From: Paramoeba atlantica
Taxonomy: Eukaryota; Discosea
Direction: 5' to 3'
NCBI GenBank assembly: GCA_977017575.1
Contig: CDRNVI010000051.1
Location: 124,001 to 188,000, forward strand
DNA: 64,000 nucleotides
How positions within the stretch are numbered: position 1 is the stretch's first letter; each line of letters begins with the position of its first letter. The notes under the pieces were generated by a model. The model was not told where the DNA came from. It did not search any database and saw only the letters and a list, made by a program, of their open reading frames with translations. Shown here one piece after another: positions 19,327-29,910 of this stretch. The position numbers and the translations under genes are program-made.

Positions 19327-19801
19327 GTGTCATGTTGTTAAAAGAGGACTTTCTTTGAAAATGCATAAGACCATAAAAACAGCATAAAATGATACATTTT
19401 CGCAGCACTAAAGTAAATTCAATTAATTTATTCATTAAATGACCATAATTTATACATAATACAGAATGTCTCAAATAGAGAGGAAAAAGGCTCTCATAGA
19501 AAGAATATCGGGGAGGGGGGGCGTTCGGTGAGTAATTTGTAGCAAGTCCCGTTTGAAGAGTACTCATCGAACGGCGCGTCCTGTTGCTTGAGGAAAATAA
19601 TTTACTGCAATTTGGGGGAAAAAACGTGCATTAAACGCGCATCATGGAATTCCATCGACTTGAACTACAAAAACTGAATCTTTATTGCAGATCGCTGTAT
19701 TCGTACTGGTGCTGTTGTTGTAATGGACAATTGGACCATTGTAATTGGACAATTGCACCATTCACAATACTACTCGTCGATTTTTTCAGGATAACGACGC
19801 G

Positions 19802-20422
19802 CTACTCCGACGCGCAACTGTCGGAGCTGACTTCATCAGACTCCTCGGGAGGGAAAGTAAAATGATCACGAATGCATTCCAAGAGATTGGCAAAGCGATT
19901 CTGCCATGAGACCTCCCGGCCATCATGCGTGTCGCCATACTTGACGCATTGCAACGCAACGTTGCGGCGCAACTCGAAAGTGGTGGCCCCGAAGTTGTAG
20001 TGCTGCAAGCGCACCCAATACTTGATTGTATTGTGTACGCTCTCGGCACCATTCGTATGGTACCCTTTTTCGCTTACAAATTTCTTACTGTGATTTACGG
20101 CGTAATGTCGACACACCTGGTGCACCCCCCTGTATTTCCGCTTTCCTATAAAAGTCTCATCCACCTGAACCCGTCCAAACTCGTATTTAGCAACTTGCTC
20201 CTTGCGGAGTGCTGCGTTAGCAACCGAGTGTAAAATTCCTTGGACAACTTTGCGATCCAGGTCGCGATTTCGAGATATCTGACCAGTGGAGGTGTTGTTC
20301 GCTATGTCCCCCCACACAAGTAACAAATTTCCAAGTGTTAAGTGCATCCTCATGCTTATATATTGTATAAGGCTCCCATTTTCCCGCTTTCTTTCAACAG
20401 GGATTCCGATTTCCGGGCTCAT
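19802..20422 (-). pseudogene. Merlin/ISXO2-like transposase, internally deleted
   Basis: 206 residues. VQVDETFIGKRKYRG carries the first catalytic Asp of the ISXO2/IS1595 DDE domain and GYHTNGAESVHNTIKYW carries the Glu segment. The stretch that normally separates them, with the second Asp, is largely absent: GVHQ runs almost straight into CRHYAVNHSKKF. The N-terminal zinc ribbon is also missing. The C-terminus is acidic. It should be inactive unless the missing middle was an intron. Confidence 0.75.
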
Positions 20423-20584
20423 GATAAGTACAGACGAGAATGTTCGGGGACCGCGGAATCTCCACCATACATGTATGATGGGGCCCGTGCACAGGACAAA
20501 TGGGGTGATAAAAGAAGGTATGCTTCAACATCCACGTGTACGCATTTTCACCTTGCGGAATATCCATGAGACTTCTCCAACGAC

Positions 20585-20750
20585 GCTCACAGTTGGGCCT
20601 TGCTCGCAAACGGGGGCTTTTGCCTCCAGAAGTGGGCTTCGCTCAAAGGTGAGCCTTGCTCGCAAACGGGGGCTTTTGCCTCCATAAGTGGGCTACGCTC
20701 ACAGCTGGGCCTTGCCTCTAGACAGGCAAACTAGGTGTCGCAGCATAGGA
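20585..20750. repeat. 56-bp tandem repeat, block 1
   Basis: Units start at 20585, 20641 and 20697 (exact 56-bp period) with GCTCACAGTTGGGCCTTGCT and CTTTTGCCTCC. The third unit changes after 20 bp into a GACAGGCAAACTAGG end. Confidence 0.85.
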
Positions 20751-20853
20751 AAGCACATACACAATCTTGTGGAAGTGGCATAGGTTCTCAGTGCGCGACC
20801 CGCGCGCTGGAGCGCGCAGGTCGCCAAAAAATATAATTATGTCCCAGGGCTAC

Positions 20854-21015
20854 GCTCACAGTTGGGCCTTGCTCGCAAACGGGGGCTTTTGCCTCCAGAA
20901 GTGGGTTTCGCTCAAAGTTGGGCCTTGCTCACAAACAGGGGCTTTTGCCTCCTGAAGTGGGCTACGCTCACAGTTGGGCTTTACCTCCAGACACGTAAAC
21001 TAGGACGCAACTGTC
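20854..21015. repeat. 56-bp tandem repeat, block 2
   Basis: The same unit at 20854, 20910 and 20966, again with the third unit ending in a CACGTAAACTAGG variant. Both blocks repeat the same three-unit pattern, so a 270-bp segment was probably duplicated as a whole. Confidence 0.85.
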
Positions 21016-21441
21016 GCACCTGGAAAGGCATTAAACATTCTTTTTGTGGTCGACCGTCGATTCCATGAATTACTCACGGAACGGGAAGCCCATTCCGTGA
21101 GTCTCATCGAACGGGGCGTTACTCACCGAATGGGCTCCCCGTTCAGTGAGTACTCATGGACGGAGACAATGCTTACTATAATCGCTTCCGCATTTACATC
21201 TCCTAGTCGTACAATTTCTAGGTTTTCTAGTAGTACAATTCCAAGTGAATTCCAATTTGAAAACAACAACACCCAAAGAAGAGTCTAAAAAAATAACGTT
21301 TAAACAGTTTAGGTGATAGATCAGACCCGTTTATTATTCCTTCACAATAACTTTATACCTTCGCAATAATTTTAAATCCTCGCAAACTACCACGAGATAT
21401 GGTACAAATTAACGTACTATGCCAGGAGGACTGCGGGTCAA

Positions 21442-22161
21442 TTATGAGAAGTACTTTTTCGCCAGTGGAACAACATTACAGTCTATGATCTGAAACTTAT
21501 CGTCCTGGACGTGAACTTCTGGGTTACCGGATAAATCAAGAGCAATCAATTTACTTGGCAAGGCGTCCAGTCGTACGTAGCCGAAAAACGCGTTATTGGC
21601 CAAGGAGAGATAGCGAAGCATGGGGGGAAGGCACGTTAAATCGGGCGTTCCAATAAAAGCGTTTCTGCTTAGGTAGACACTATCCATGTTTTGAGGTAAA
21701 CATGTCAGGAGAGCTTCGCCAGAGAATTGATTATGCGACAATGTAAGCGTATTCATGGCAGCCGAAAGCAAAGACAAATCAATGCCACGGTGAAAATTGT
21801 TGAAACTCAGATCCAGAACTTCGAGACTACTTGGGAGCCTCTCAATCGGAATGACTCCACCTAAATTGTTGCTCATCAAAATCAGTTTCACTAAAGTGTG
21901 TGGCAAGAACTCCCATTTTAGAAATCCAGAAATCCCTCGATGAGACCACTTAATTTCGGTTACTTGCTCAGATTCATTACACAAGATGCCTTCCCACTGG
22001 CATGCACGGTGACGCACGTTCCATGTTGGATATTTCTGCTGATTTGGGTAATTATCCGCAGCTCGCTGGGTTACGTCCGCTATCCACTTTGTGAGTTGAT
22101 GTTCTTGAGGTGGGAGGTTGCCGCGCACTCTGGCGGCGCGAACAGAGATTCCGGAATCCAT
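21442..22161 (-). CDS. LRR family protein 5 (Cys-capped)
   Basis: 239 residues, twin of protein 7. N-cap ARVRGNLPPQEHQLTKWI, an extra basic insert before RACQWEGILC, then about six LRRs and the end segment LSGNPEVHVQDDKFQIIDC. Against protein 7 I count 3 differences in residues 1-91, about 34 over the next 83, about 6 over the following 40, and none in the last 30. Changes fall mainly on the outward-facing positions of the LxxLxLxxN strands. No signal peptide or anchor is visible. Confidence 0.85.
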   Translation of the reverse strand: MDSGISVRAARVRGNLPPQEHQLTKWIADVTQRAADNYPNQQKYPTWNVRHRACQWEGILCNESEQVTEIKWSHRGISGFLKWEFLPHTLVKLILMSNNLGGVIPIERLPSSLEVLDLSFNNFHRGIDLSLLSAAMNTLTLSHNQFSGEALLTCLPQNMDSVYLSRNAFIGTPDLTCLPPMLRYLSLANNAFFGYVRLDALPSKLIALDLSGNPEVHVQDDKFQIIDCNVVPLAKKYFS

Positions 22162-23196
22162 GGTAAAACTTGAGTGAAGGAAAAGTATATAATATACGGC
22201 CGTATTAAATACTTGGGAAAGATTCTAGATAGTTCAGATTTGCGCTGATTGTATAACTACCGCCCTACCGTCGATTGTAATCGACTATCCCATAATAAAT
22301 ATGGGAATTAAAATTATTAATTCAAAAAATATGTATACAAAGAAAGATATGTCTCGAAGGATATGTATTATACATGAGGGGCTGCGGGTTATTATTCTGA
22401 AACAGCGCGAAACAGCGGTTTGTTTTTCAGACTTGCGTAGGTGATGAAAAGTCTGAAATTTCATGTACAAACTCATAGCATGTACTTAATAAAGTCCGTT
22501 GTGTTCTGTGATAACGTGTATGATTGCATATCATGTGCAAAGTTTATGAGCACGATAAATATTTGGCATATTTGTGAAACTTATTTCATGAAACGCGTAA
22601 CTGTGTTTGACAAGCCAGTAGTCCAGATTTCTCCTGAAGAACCTTCCGAGAAGGTGGCAAGCATCATGGAACGCGTAACCAGAGCCCTGTAATCTTTTTC
22701 TGAGAGAAAGAGGAGCATTGGTAATGTTCCTGTTGGTTCCTCTATCCTTCGTTACACAGTTCTTCTCCTGCAGCACCGAGGACATCTACTACTAGATGTG
22801 CGTCCACGTGAAGTGTACTTTCTGGGCGAGGCTGCCCAAGACATAGAAAGCTACCTTGAGGAGCAACAATTATATGATCCGCGACGAAAAGGCGAGGTGG
22901 GAGACCTTGTCGAGAGCTTGTGGCGCTCGGGGCAACGGTCTCGCGCTTGCGCAGCATGGCGCCAAAATATTATCTCACCTTTCTCGACAAAAATTATCTC
23001 ACCTTTTCTCGAAAAGTAGCGACAGATAACTAGATTACAAATTACTTGAAAAAGTATACCAGATTGACTCGCCGGTGCATCCGAAAAAGAAAGTAAAGTT
23101 CACAATAGTGATAAACCAGCACGCACGGAATCCTTCTAGGCAGGTTCTTTTACGGGGGCCGAGGGTGACTGCACAGTTTATAAACAGTTCACTATA
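22162..23196. other. Intergenic with an unrecognised coding-like piece
   Basis: About 22600-22960 (+) reads DKPVVQISPEEPSEKVA, a stop, then LLLDVRPREVYFLGEAAQ and RRKGEVGDLVESLW. The acidic/amphipathic composition looks more like decayed coding sequence than chance, but I recognise no family. 22984-23026 repeats at 40192-40237 (TCACCTTTTCTCGAAAAGT, then GCGACAGATAACTAG). Confidence 0.35.
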
Positions 23197-23847
23197 CAGT
23201 GGTTTCAAGATATCTCCCCCTCGCGGAAAATTGATTTTTTTAATCCGTTTTCGCTCATTTTTGCAGCATTGGATAGATCTCGTTCTTCTTGTGAAGGGCT
23301 TTGCCGCTCTTTTTTTGTAGGGACCCCCTGGTACCCCCTGCGCTCAAAAAAACATGATTTTTTTAAGACATTTTTCTGGAACACATCCATTTTTTTTAGT
23401 TTTTTTCATCATGAAAACAAGACCAAGCAACCCCAAGCGAGGTGAATACGTTGAGGGATGGAGCGACAAAAGAGAAGACAACCCCCCGATATCTCATAAA
23501 TCTACGCTCTCTGTCCCCCTGTCTGATAGACTGCAAATAATTAAAAAATACAAAAACGGTGTGTCGATTCACAAATTAGCGTCAACTTTTGGACGTGACC
23601 GCCGTACAGTACGAAAATTTATTAACTTGTGGAAAGAAAAAGAAGATTTGTCCCCCCTAAAATCATCTAGTAAAATCGTGTTTTGGCTGTTTTTCAGGTC
23701 ACCATATGAGCACCAGGGGGTCCCTATGAAAAAAAGGCGGCAAAGCTCTTCACCAGGGGAACGAGATCTCTCGTTTGCAACAAAAATCAGCCAAAACGAA
23801 TAAAAAAAATCAAATTTCCGCGGGGGGGAGTTCAATTGAAACCACTG
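23197..23847. mobile_element. Tc1/mariner-type deletion derivative, copy B
   Basis: 651 bp, ends CAGTGGTTTCA...TGAAACCACTG, flanked by TA on both sides. Terminal inverted repeats run to about 200 bp and contain GAGATCTCGTTC-like and GGGACCCCCTGGT strings. Inside, on the plus strand from 23411, is the N-terminal half of a transposase: MKTRPSNPKRGEYV, then a helix-turn-helix (DRLQIIKKYKNGVSIHKLAS with RDRRTVRKFI). The catalytic domain is deleted. Same family as 1959-2720. Confidence 0.85.
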
Positions 23848-23849
23848 TA

Positions 23850-25023
23850 ACTACGTAAGCTGTCTTCAATCATTTTGGTAGGATCTGGTGACCAGAGATA
23901 CGTTTCCTGATGTACGTTTCCTGTTCTTTCACGCGTTGCTCAAAAATGGTCGACTGCAGTTACTTCTTAAGCAGCTTGTGAGCACATATTTAACTCCGTA
24001 GACTTTCTGCACTCTGATCTTCACTTAAAACTGAAGCCTGACTTTGTTGGGCTAGAAATTGACATTCGATGTCGTCTAAAACGACCTGTTGGCGTCACAA
24101 ATAGTGATATGAGCGATTCTTCTACTAAATCTTTAGAACAGAGAGCTTCTGTTGACAATGGCCGCTTTGAGGACTCACTACATAAGCAATCAGCCACGAT
24201 ATGCTATCTACAAGCGAGTTGCTTCTCGTAGCTGTTTTCGGAAACTTCTTGCAGAGCCAATGTTTGACGCTGGAAGAATTCAAGATACAACAAACCGATA
24301 CCGCGTTGTGCACCGAAATACAAGACACTATATCCCAAGATGATGACATGTGAAATTAATAGTACTAAGCGAATGAAGTGCAAGACCTCCTGATATGGCG
24401 CGGGAAATTCCACTGGATGTGACCGCAATTCACTCGGGCTTTCGTCTTAAAAGTGCGCCGAAAAATGCACATGCTGTTCGCAGAGATTTCTTTCATAAAA
24501 AATAATCTAACCTGAGATTTTGAGTCCTTGCGTTGAGAATAATTGTGCTTTTTAGGAGACTATAATTAAATTCGTTTGATTCCGACTTTCACCTAGAAAG
24601 TGCACAGAAAAAAAAAACGAGATGTGTGCAGAGCTTTATTTGATAAAATCAATGTAACCTGAGATTTCTCCCGTGCTTTAATAGACGTCGTCAATCATCC
24701 ATAGATAAGAGGATGTCAGAGGTATTAGAGCAAGACAGATACCTGCGACGGTATACCCTGTGACACAACATGGTACGGAAAGAGGTACAAAAGGCTGTGG
24801 AAGAATCACGACACACACAATAATACTATTCATTCGACCAGCAGCGCCTGTTTTCTCAGACTGAAACCTCTTTTCCCAGAACTGACAAATACATAAGTAT
24901 TTGTCGTATGTGAGTAGGGGAGGGGAGGTGACAATTATACATGTACAGGGGTGCGAATCTAAAGGTGGGGGGGTCTAAAATTCGTATTCCGTATTTATTC
25001 TTCTCCTATTTTAAGATACAATC
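23850..25023. other. Intergenic, nothing firmly recognised
   Basis: AT-rich. A short plus-strand stretch near 24150-24480 has two successive open pieces, but they match nothing I know. A paired CCTGAGATTT motif with GTGCAGAGA/TTCGCAGAGA neighbours near 24480 and 24660 suggests a small duplication. Confidence 0.35.
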
Positions 25024-26112
25024 TTATCCTTCATATTTCCCTAAGGAGATGAAGTGCCACCCATCCTGGTCAAGCGCATTCCACCACGTGGAGTCCACAA
25101 GTTGCTTCGCTTCTTCCATCGTTTCGATGCTCTTCTGAAGGGACTCAGGCACTGATCCGTTATAGGCGAACCAATCACCAGAAGTTGCGTCATATTTCGC
25201 AAACCGAGTTGGAATAGCACTCAAATCAGTTTTCATCCGAGGAGGGTTTGAAACACAAAGTGCGGATAACTTATGGGGTTTTCGATGCATATCTATATAC
25301 ACGGTAAGGTCGTTCTTAAAAAAAGAGACAAATTTCATGGAATCGGGCAATATTGAAATGTCAATTTCGCCAACAAATTTATTGTCAGCCAGTGCAAGCC
25401 CATTCAGGGAACGCGACATTCTTGAAAAATCGAGCGATCCCGTGAAAGAGTTGTTATACAAGGAGAGGGATTTTAGCGAAGGTGGGAGGTGACTTACCTC
25501 GACCGAACCTTCCAAGCGGTTGCAGTCAAGGGCCAATGCTACAATGGATGCAGGCAACGATGTAAAGCACACAGGACCTGAAAAAGCGTTTTCATACAAA
25601 TATAGAATCTGGATCTGTGAGGGTAAGGCGGTCACATCTAGCCCCCCGGTAAAATGGTTACTATGGCCCCAAAGTCGTGTCAATACTGCGGGAAGATCAT
25701 TAAGAGGAAAGGAACCACTGAGTTGGTTCCAGCCTACACGAAGATCGTTTAGCATATCCATTCGTCCAAGCTCGACCCGGCCGCTGAGGTTGTTTTTATG
25801 AACAAAGCATTTTTCTACGGTGCTGGGGATAAATAAAAAGTTGAGGCGTCCTTGAAGCCCCATTTCATGCCATAGAATTTCAAAGACATCACGATTTGAG
25901 TTTACGCTAATTCCGATCCAGTGCATTGCAGTTCGTTCCACAATCCACGAGGGATCAGGGTTAGAAACGTTGGCCACGAGTCTTGCAAGATTATATTCGG
26001 GTGGCATGACCGACTTGTGCACCTTGCACGGCCGATTAGTGGATCTCTCCGAAGCAGAAAAGAGTGTTAATTTGAAAATGTTGCCGAACATTTTCATCTT
26101 GACCGGTATCAT
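25024..26112 (-). CDS. LRR family protein 6 (long, Cys-less)
   Basis: 362 residues, colinear with protein 3 without length change. N-terminus NIFKLTLFSASE, then PCKVHKSVMPPEYNLARLV and the Cys-less cap TAMHWIGISV. About nine LRRs. The C-terminal 115 residues (from VYIDMHRKPH onward, through PPRMKTDLSAIPTRFAKYD, GDWFAYNGSVP and WWNALDQDGWHF) are nearly identical to protein 3, while repeats 1-3 differ strongly. Such strict conservation points to a fixed partner for the C-terminal domain and a changing one for the LRR face. Both are inferences. Confidence 0.85.
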   Translation of the reverse strand: MIPVKMKMFGNIFKLTLFSASERSTNRPCKVHKSVMPPEYNLARLVANVSNPDPSWIVERTAMHWIGISVNSNRDVFEILWHEMGLQGRLNFLFIPSTVEKCFVHKNNLSGRVELGRMDMLNDLRVGWNQLSGSFPLNDLPAVLTRLWGHSNHFTGGLDVTALPSQIQILYLYENAFSGPVCFTSLPASIVALALDCNRLEGSVEVSHLPPSLKSLSLYNNSFTGSLDFSRMSRSLNGLALADNKFVGEIDISILPDSMKFVSFFKNDLTVYIDMHRKPHKLSALCVSNPPRMKTDLSAIPTRFAKYDATSGDWFAYNGSVPESLQKSIETMEEAKQLVDSTWWNALDQDGWHFISLGKYEG

Positions 26113-26922
26113 GTCACAGGAATACGATTACTTAACTACTTACATCTAAGTAGCACTACTAAGTACTAGACTAGCACTACTAAGTACTAACTACTTAATT
26201 ACTACTACAAGCTATACCACCGCAGTAATATCGGCACTTCCGCCGGCAGAAGAGGTTACAGTTCAAGTGTATTGATTTATGTATTGAGTTCGGTGGGGTG
26301 TAGCAAAAATCCATTATTTCATAGACGGAAGGTCATGAAAGTGAAGGATGAAGATAGGTGGAAGGTCAGGAAAATGTGGTTCACCGACGGGAATGGGTGA
26401 AAGCATAAAAGCGCGAGAGGAGTGTTCTGGGGGGAGAGGTGGAGAAGAAATCTCAACTGGTATGCTCTTTAGCCGAGAAGTGCAACATAAAGTTGGAATT
26501 GCAACAGAAAGGTGAACGACAACGACGTGCTACTAATAATTTTTGAAGACATTCATGATTTTTGCGATTGCACTTAAAGGAAGGACATGTTATATTAAGT
26601 TTTTTAGTAAGTGCCAACTTTACTGAGTAGTGACTAACTTTACGTTTTTTATGCATAAAACTGAAAATGGGGTATACGTCAAAGAGAGGAAATTCAACCC
26701 TTTGACTTAACGTCAAAAACCGAAAAAGAGGGAAAAGTCAGGGGGGGGGACATCAGTCAGGGAGGAGGTGTAGCGTTGATGAAGGTGCAGAGTCGTGCGT
26801 ATTTTTTAACCTATGAAGACAAAATTAGGAACCTAATCTTAAATTTATCCTTTACGTATTCCTTTAACTACTTTTTTTACGAAATGTTTCTTAAAAAGCA
26901 AATTCTCCTTTGCCTCAACGGA
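26113..26922. other. Intergenic with short tandem repeats
   Basis: 26140-26210 holds repeats of CTACTAAGTACTA. The rest is AT-rich with no gene recognised. Confidence 0.4.
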
Positions 26923-29910
26923 TTACAGAGCAACATTTTCCGCATTCTCAAAGCCGTCTACTTCTATTCGCGAATCTCTATTCGGACATTTGCGTCCTCT
27001 CTTTTTTCTAGCATCCTCTTTTGCGCGAAGCTCGCCCATTATCTCATCATGCGACTTCACGTCCTCCGCGCATTCCTTGCAGCAAAGTCTGTTCTGATAC
27101 GCAACCCGTAACTGATTAAAATCTCGAGGAAATCTATACTGGTCCTCATTTTCTTTGACGACGGAGCTGAATCTTGATAAAATTTTCGACCAAGGTATGT
27201 GCCTCGAAGATTTTTCGCGCACTTCATCGATGACACATTGCAGGAGCAAGCGCACTTCAAGGGGATTGAATTTCACGATCACGTTTCTGTGGCGAGGGTC
27301 AATTCTTGGAGCATGTAAATGTGTTGCCAGTTGACATGCGTTGCTATTTCCTGTCGCGGTAAAATGTTGTACAGGTAAGTCATCAACCATTATAATATCC
27401 TCGTGCGCCCCCAAACCTACCTCAAAATCTGTATCAAAAGTTTTAAATATTCCTGCACCAGGGATATCAAGTACGCAAACACCGCATATTCTGTGCCTCT
27501 GCGGAGTTGGTGATACGGAATCGAAAGGAACCACTAGATATGGTACGTGTGAAAGCTCGTGTAGAACGAATACAGTGCTTGAAATGACATTGGCAAGAGA
27601 GCGAACTAGGGGAAGAAATACTTGCCCGTGCGAAACCTTGGTTATAACTTCCTCGACGTCGTTCTCAGGCTTGCTCAAGTGTTCAAGAACTCGTTCGAAC
27701 GTCGTATCCTTGTCCACCCGCGATGTATCGCACCGCAGAATACAGGGATCTCCCGCACACAAGTATTCAAGTGTGCTCATCATTGACGCTGCGGTGCACT
27801 CTCCACCTAGGAAACGCACCTTTTCCTCGTGCTTAGTTGGTGTAGCAGAAAGTGCGAAGTTAAATTCCACATCGTCTTTGCCAAGAAATACGGGCTCGCA
27901 ACCAAACTTATTTTGCGCCCAGCTGCGAACATTACTCAGCTGTTTGTCAGACAAGGAATGCGGGATAAGTGCATATCCATCCCCAGATTGAACAGGGCGA
28001 ACATATTGTGTGAAAAACAGTTCATGAGTCGTTAGTTGTTTCGCCACAGGGAGAAGTGCAAAAGGACTATTACATAATCTTGCATCGTCCGCCCCCAGGA
28101 AGAGAGAAGAGAAGGTTTCTTTCAAAGTTCGAAACAACGGAGCGTCGAAATACATCATATCCGGCGCTGATTTGAATCTCACAGCACATTTCACATTACT
28201 TCGATAAATAAAGCTCCTTGTCAGCGCGTCTACAGTTTCTGCTGAGCTACGCGCGCGAAGCTTCACTTTAGCTTTCAAACGAGAATGAAAACTTTCACAA
28301 ATGTTGATTCCTCGGCTGGAACGATACACCATATTCTTATCCACGCGCGTCAAATTCACATCTGTAGGGTCACTGAGGCAGTCCCGCTCGATGTGGGCTA
28401 TTGCGTACGGCCAGAGAGAAGCCAACTTGGGGTTCCATGTAAAGATGTCCGAATATTTTTCCTTCAGGAGTTCCATTTTAGAAAGCAATTTTGCCGGACG
28501 TGGAATAATTTTCTCATGCGCATCAAGATGTTCCTTTTTTGACAAAGCGATAGTAAGAGGCTCTACTACAGATCGGCAAAGCTCGGTGTAAAACATTTTC
28601 TGCCGATTTGATGCTGAAGTGCGTGGGATAACAGCTGCGAAACGGTGCAGCCAATGCCATAAATCGCATTTAATATGTGCAGATGGAAAGTGGCGTTGTA
28701 TTTTAGAACGTACTGTGCAACAGTTGTCAACCATTGCTTTGCTTCCTGGACGTGATGCTATGTTTGAAAGAACATTGTGCAAAGTGTCAAAACTTTCATT
28801 TCGAGTGTATACGGCAGCCAAAATCTCACCAATTTCATTGTGAACAACAAAGTGAGAACGAAACGGTGCTTCCCCACGCAGTCGAATGCACTTTGCGGTC
28901 TCGAAAGTATAATCCATTGCAAGCACTGTACCAGTCAGCTCGGACATATAGTTGTCACACTCCACCTGGCGCTGCTGGAGTAATGAAATCAAAACATCCT
29001 GAAAATGATCCACTGATGGAGTCATCCATTCTTGTGAAATTCGATTTGAAATCGCTTCCACGCAACTAGGATCCCAGCGAAATCCAAATTTTTCCGTGTG
29101 CTTTAATTCAAAAATGTGTCTTTCATCGCGCTTATTACTCAGATACTGCAACGTCCGCTGATGGTAATCGACGGCATACACTTCTTGCAAAATACCTTGA
29201 AATTCACTCATATTAGAACCACTAGTTCCTATTGCCATAATGGCCGTTGAAAGTCGTCTAGTCATCCCCAATTTCTCAGTTTTAATAATAGGAAAGGAAT
29301 TTCGTGCCTTGTGGGACAGGCTGGAAATTAAGCTCTTTTCATCACTTGATATTACCTTACGACACTCAGTGCTACGACATTGATACACTTCACAAAGATA
29401 GTACATTGGTGTCGAAAGATCAAAAATCCGACGCACAGGAGAAAGCTTCATGAAAGTCAATCGCTCTTTGCAATGAAGACAGTGTAGGTTTTCTTTTTCG
29501 CCTTGGCGCATGGGCGCCCATATGATCCATGGCAAGGCAAAAAACGTTTCCAATGAACTCCTAGGCTCCGGAGAAAAGAACCAAAGGGAAGTACATGTAG
29601 TTTTTGTTTTTAATTCTTCGTATGCTCTTCGAATTGCCGTGACTTGATGTGAAGACATTCCTGTTTCGAGCAAATGTGTCCAATATTTTGTCACTTCTGT
29701 TCGTTCGTGTGTGGTTTCTTCTGGGCGAGAAGCGAACCGGCAAAGCTCCGAATTTTCGGCTACTACACGCGAAAGGGTGGTTGAAAGTTCGTTGTTCCTT
29801 TTTTCCATGTCCTCAATTTGTGTTTCTAGCTTTTTGATGCTTCCCGTAAGTTGCTTCTTTTCCTTGGCCATTGTTTGGATGACGTTCAGTAGGTCCGTTT
29901 CACAAGACAT
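26923..29910 (-). CDS. MULE/KDZ-like DDE transposase-type protein
   Basis: 995 residues, uninterrupted. Residues 10-60 are a coiled coil. C144/C147 with C173/C178/C183 form a zinc-ribbon-like cluster. AMDYTF (D333), MVDNCC (D395) followed by HFPSAHIKCDLWHWLHR, and NICESFH (E539) give a plausible RNase-H-fold DDE triad. The zinc part, then a V/MDxCC...FP...DxxH signature, recalls a eukaryotic transposase-derived family of MULE or KDZ type. The C-terminal 400 residues are unusual: a GGECTAASMMSTLEYL segment, then FVLHELSHVPYLVVP, and a basic end with CCKECAEDV and KKRGRKCP. I do not recognise that part; a protease-like fold is only a guess. Either a recent transposon or a domesticated gene. Confidence 0.65.
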   Translation of the reverse strand: MSCETDLLNVIQTMAKEKKQLTGSIKKLETQIEDMEKRNNELSTTLSRVVAENSELCRFASRPEETTHERTEVTKYWTHLLETGMSSHQVTAIRRAYEELKTKTTCTSLWFFSPEPRSSLETFFALPWIIWAPMRQGEKENLHCLHCKERLTFMKLSPVRRIFDLSTPMYYLCEVYQCRSTECRKVISSDEKSLISSLSHKARNSFPIIKTEKLGMTRRLSTAIMAIGTSGSNMSEFQGILQEVYAVDYHQRTLQYLSNKRDERHIFELKHTEKFGFRWDPSCVEAISNRISQEWMTPSVDHFQDVLISLLQQRQVECDNYMSELTGTVLAMDYTFETAKCIRLRGEAPFRSHFVVHNEIGEILAAVYTRNESFDTLHNVLSNIASRPGSKAMVDNCCTVRSKIQRHFPSAHIKCDLWHWLHRFAAVIPRTSASNRQKMFYTELCRSVVEPLTIALSKKEHLDAHEKIIPRPAKLLSKMELLKEKYSDIFTWNPKLASLWPYAIAHIERDCLSDPTDVNLTRVDKNMVYRSSRGINICESFHSRLKAKVKLRARSSAETVDALTRSFIYRSNVKCAVRFKSAPDMMYFDAPLFRTLKETFSSLFLGADDARLCNSPFALLPVAKQLTTHELFFTQYVRPVQSGDGYALIPHSLSDKQLSNVRSWAQNKFGCEPVFLGKDDVEFNFALSATPTKHEEKVRFLGGECTAASMMSTLEYLCAGDPCILRCDTSRVDKDTTFERVLEHLSKPENDVEEVITKVSHGQVFLPLVRSLANVISSTVFVLHELSHVPYLVVPFDSVSPTPQRHRICGVCVLDIPGAGIFKTFDTDFEVGLGAHEDIIMVDDLPVQHFTATGNSNACQLATHLHAPRIDPRHRNVIVKFNPLEVRLLLQCVIDEVREKSSRHIPWSKILSRFSSVVKENEDQYRFPRDFNQLRVAYQNRLCCKECAEDVKSHDEIMGELRAKEDARKKRGRKCPNRDSRIEVDGFENAENVAL

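Larger units (their letters stand above)
19523..21131. mobile_element. Merlin-type DNA transposon remnant
   Basis: GTTCGGTGAGTAA (19523-19535) is matched by the inverted TTACTCACCGAAT (21119-21131). Next to each lies a similar ACTCATCGAACGG(C/G)GCG string. Between them sits a minus-strand ISXO2-type transposase and two blocks of 56-bp repeats. The exact outer ends are uncertain because several related inverted strings cluster there. Confidence 0.55.
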
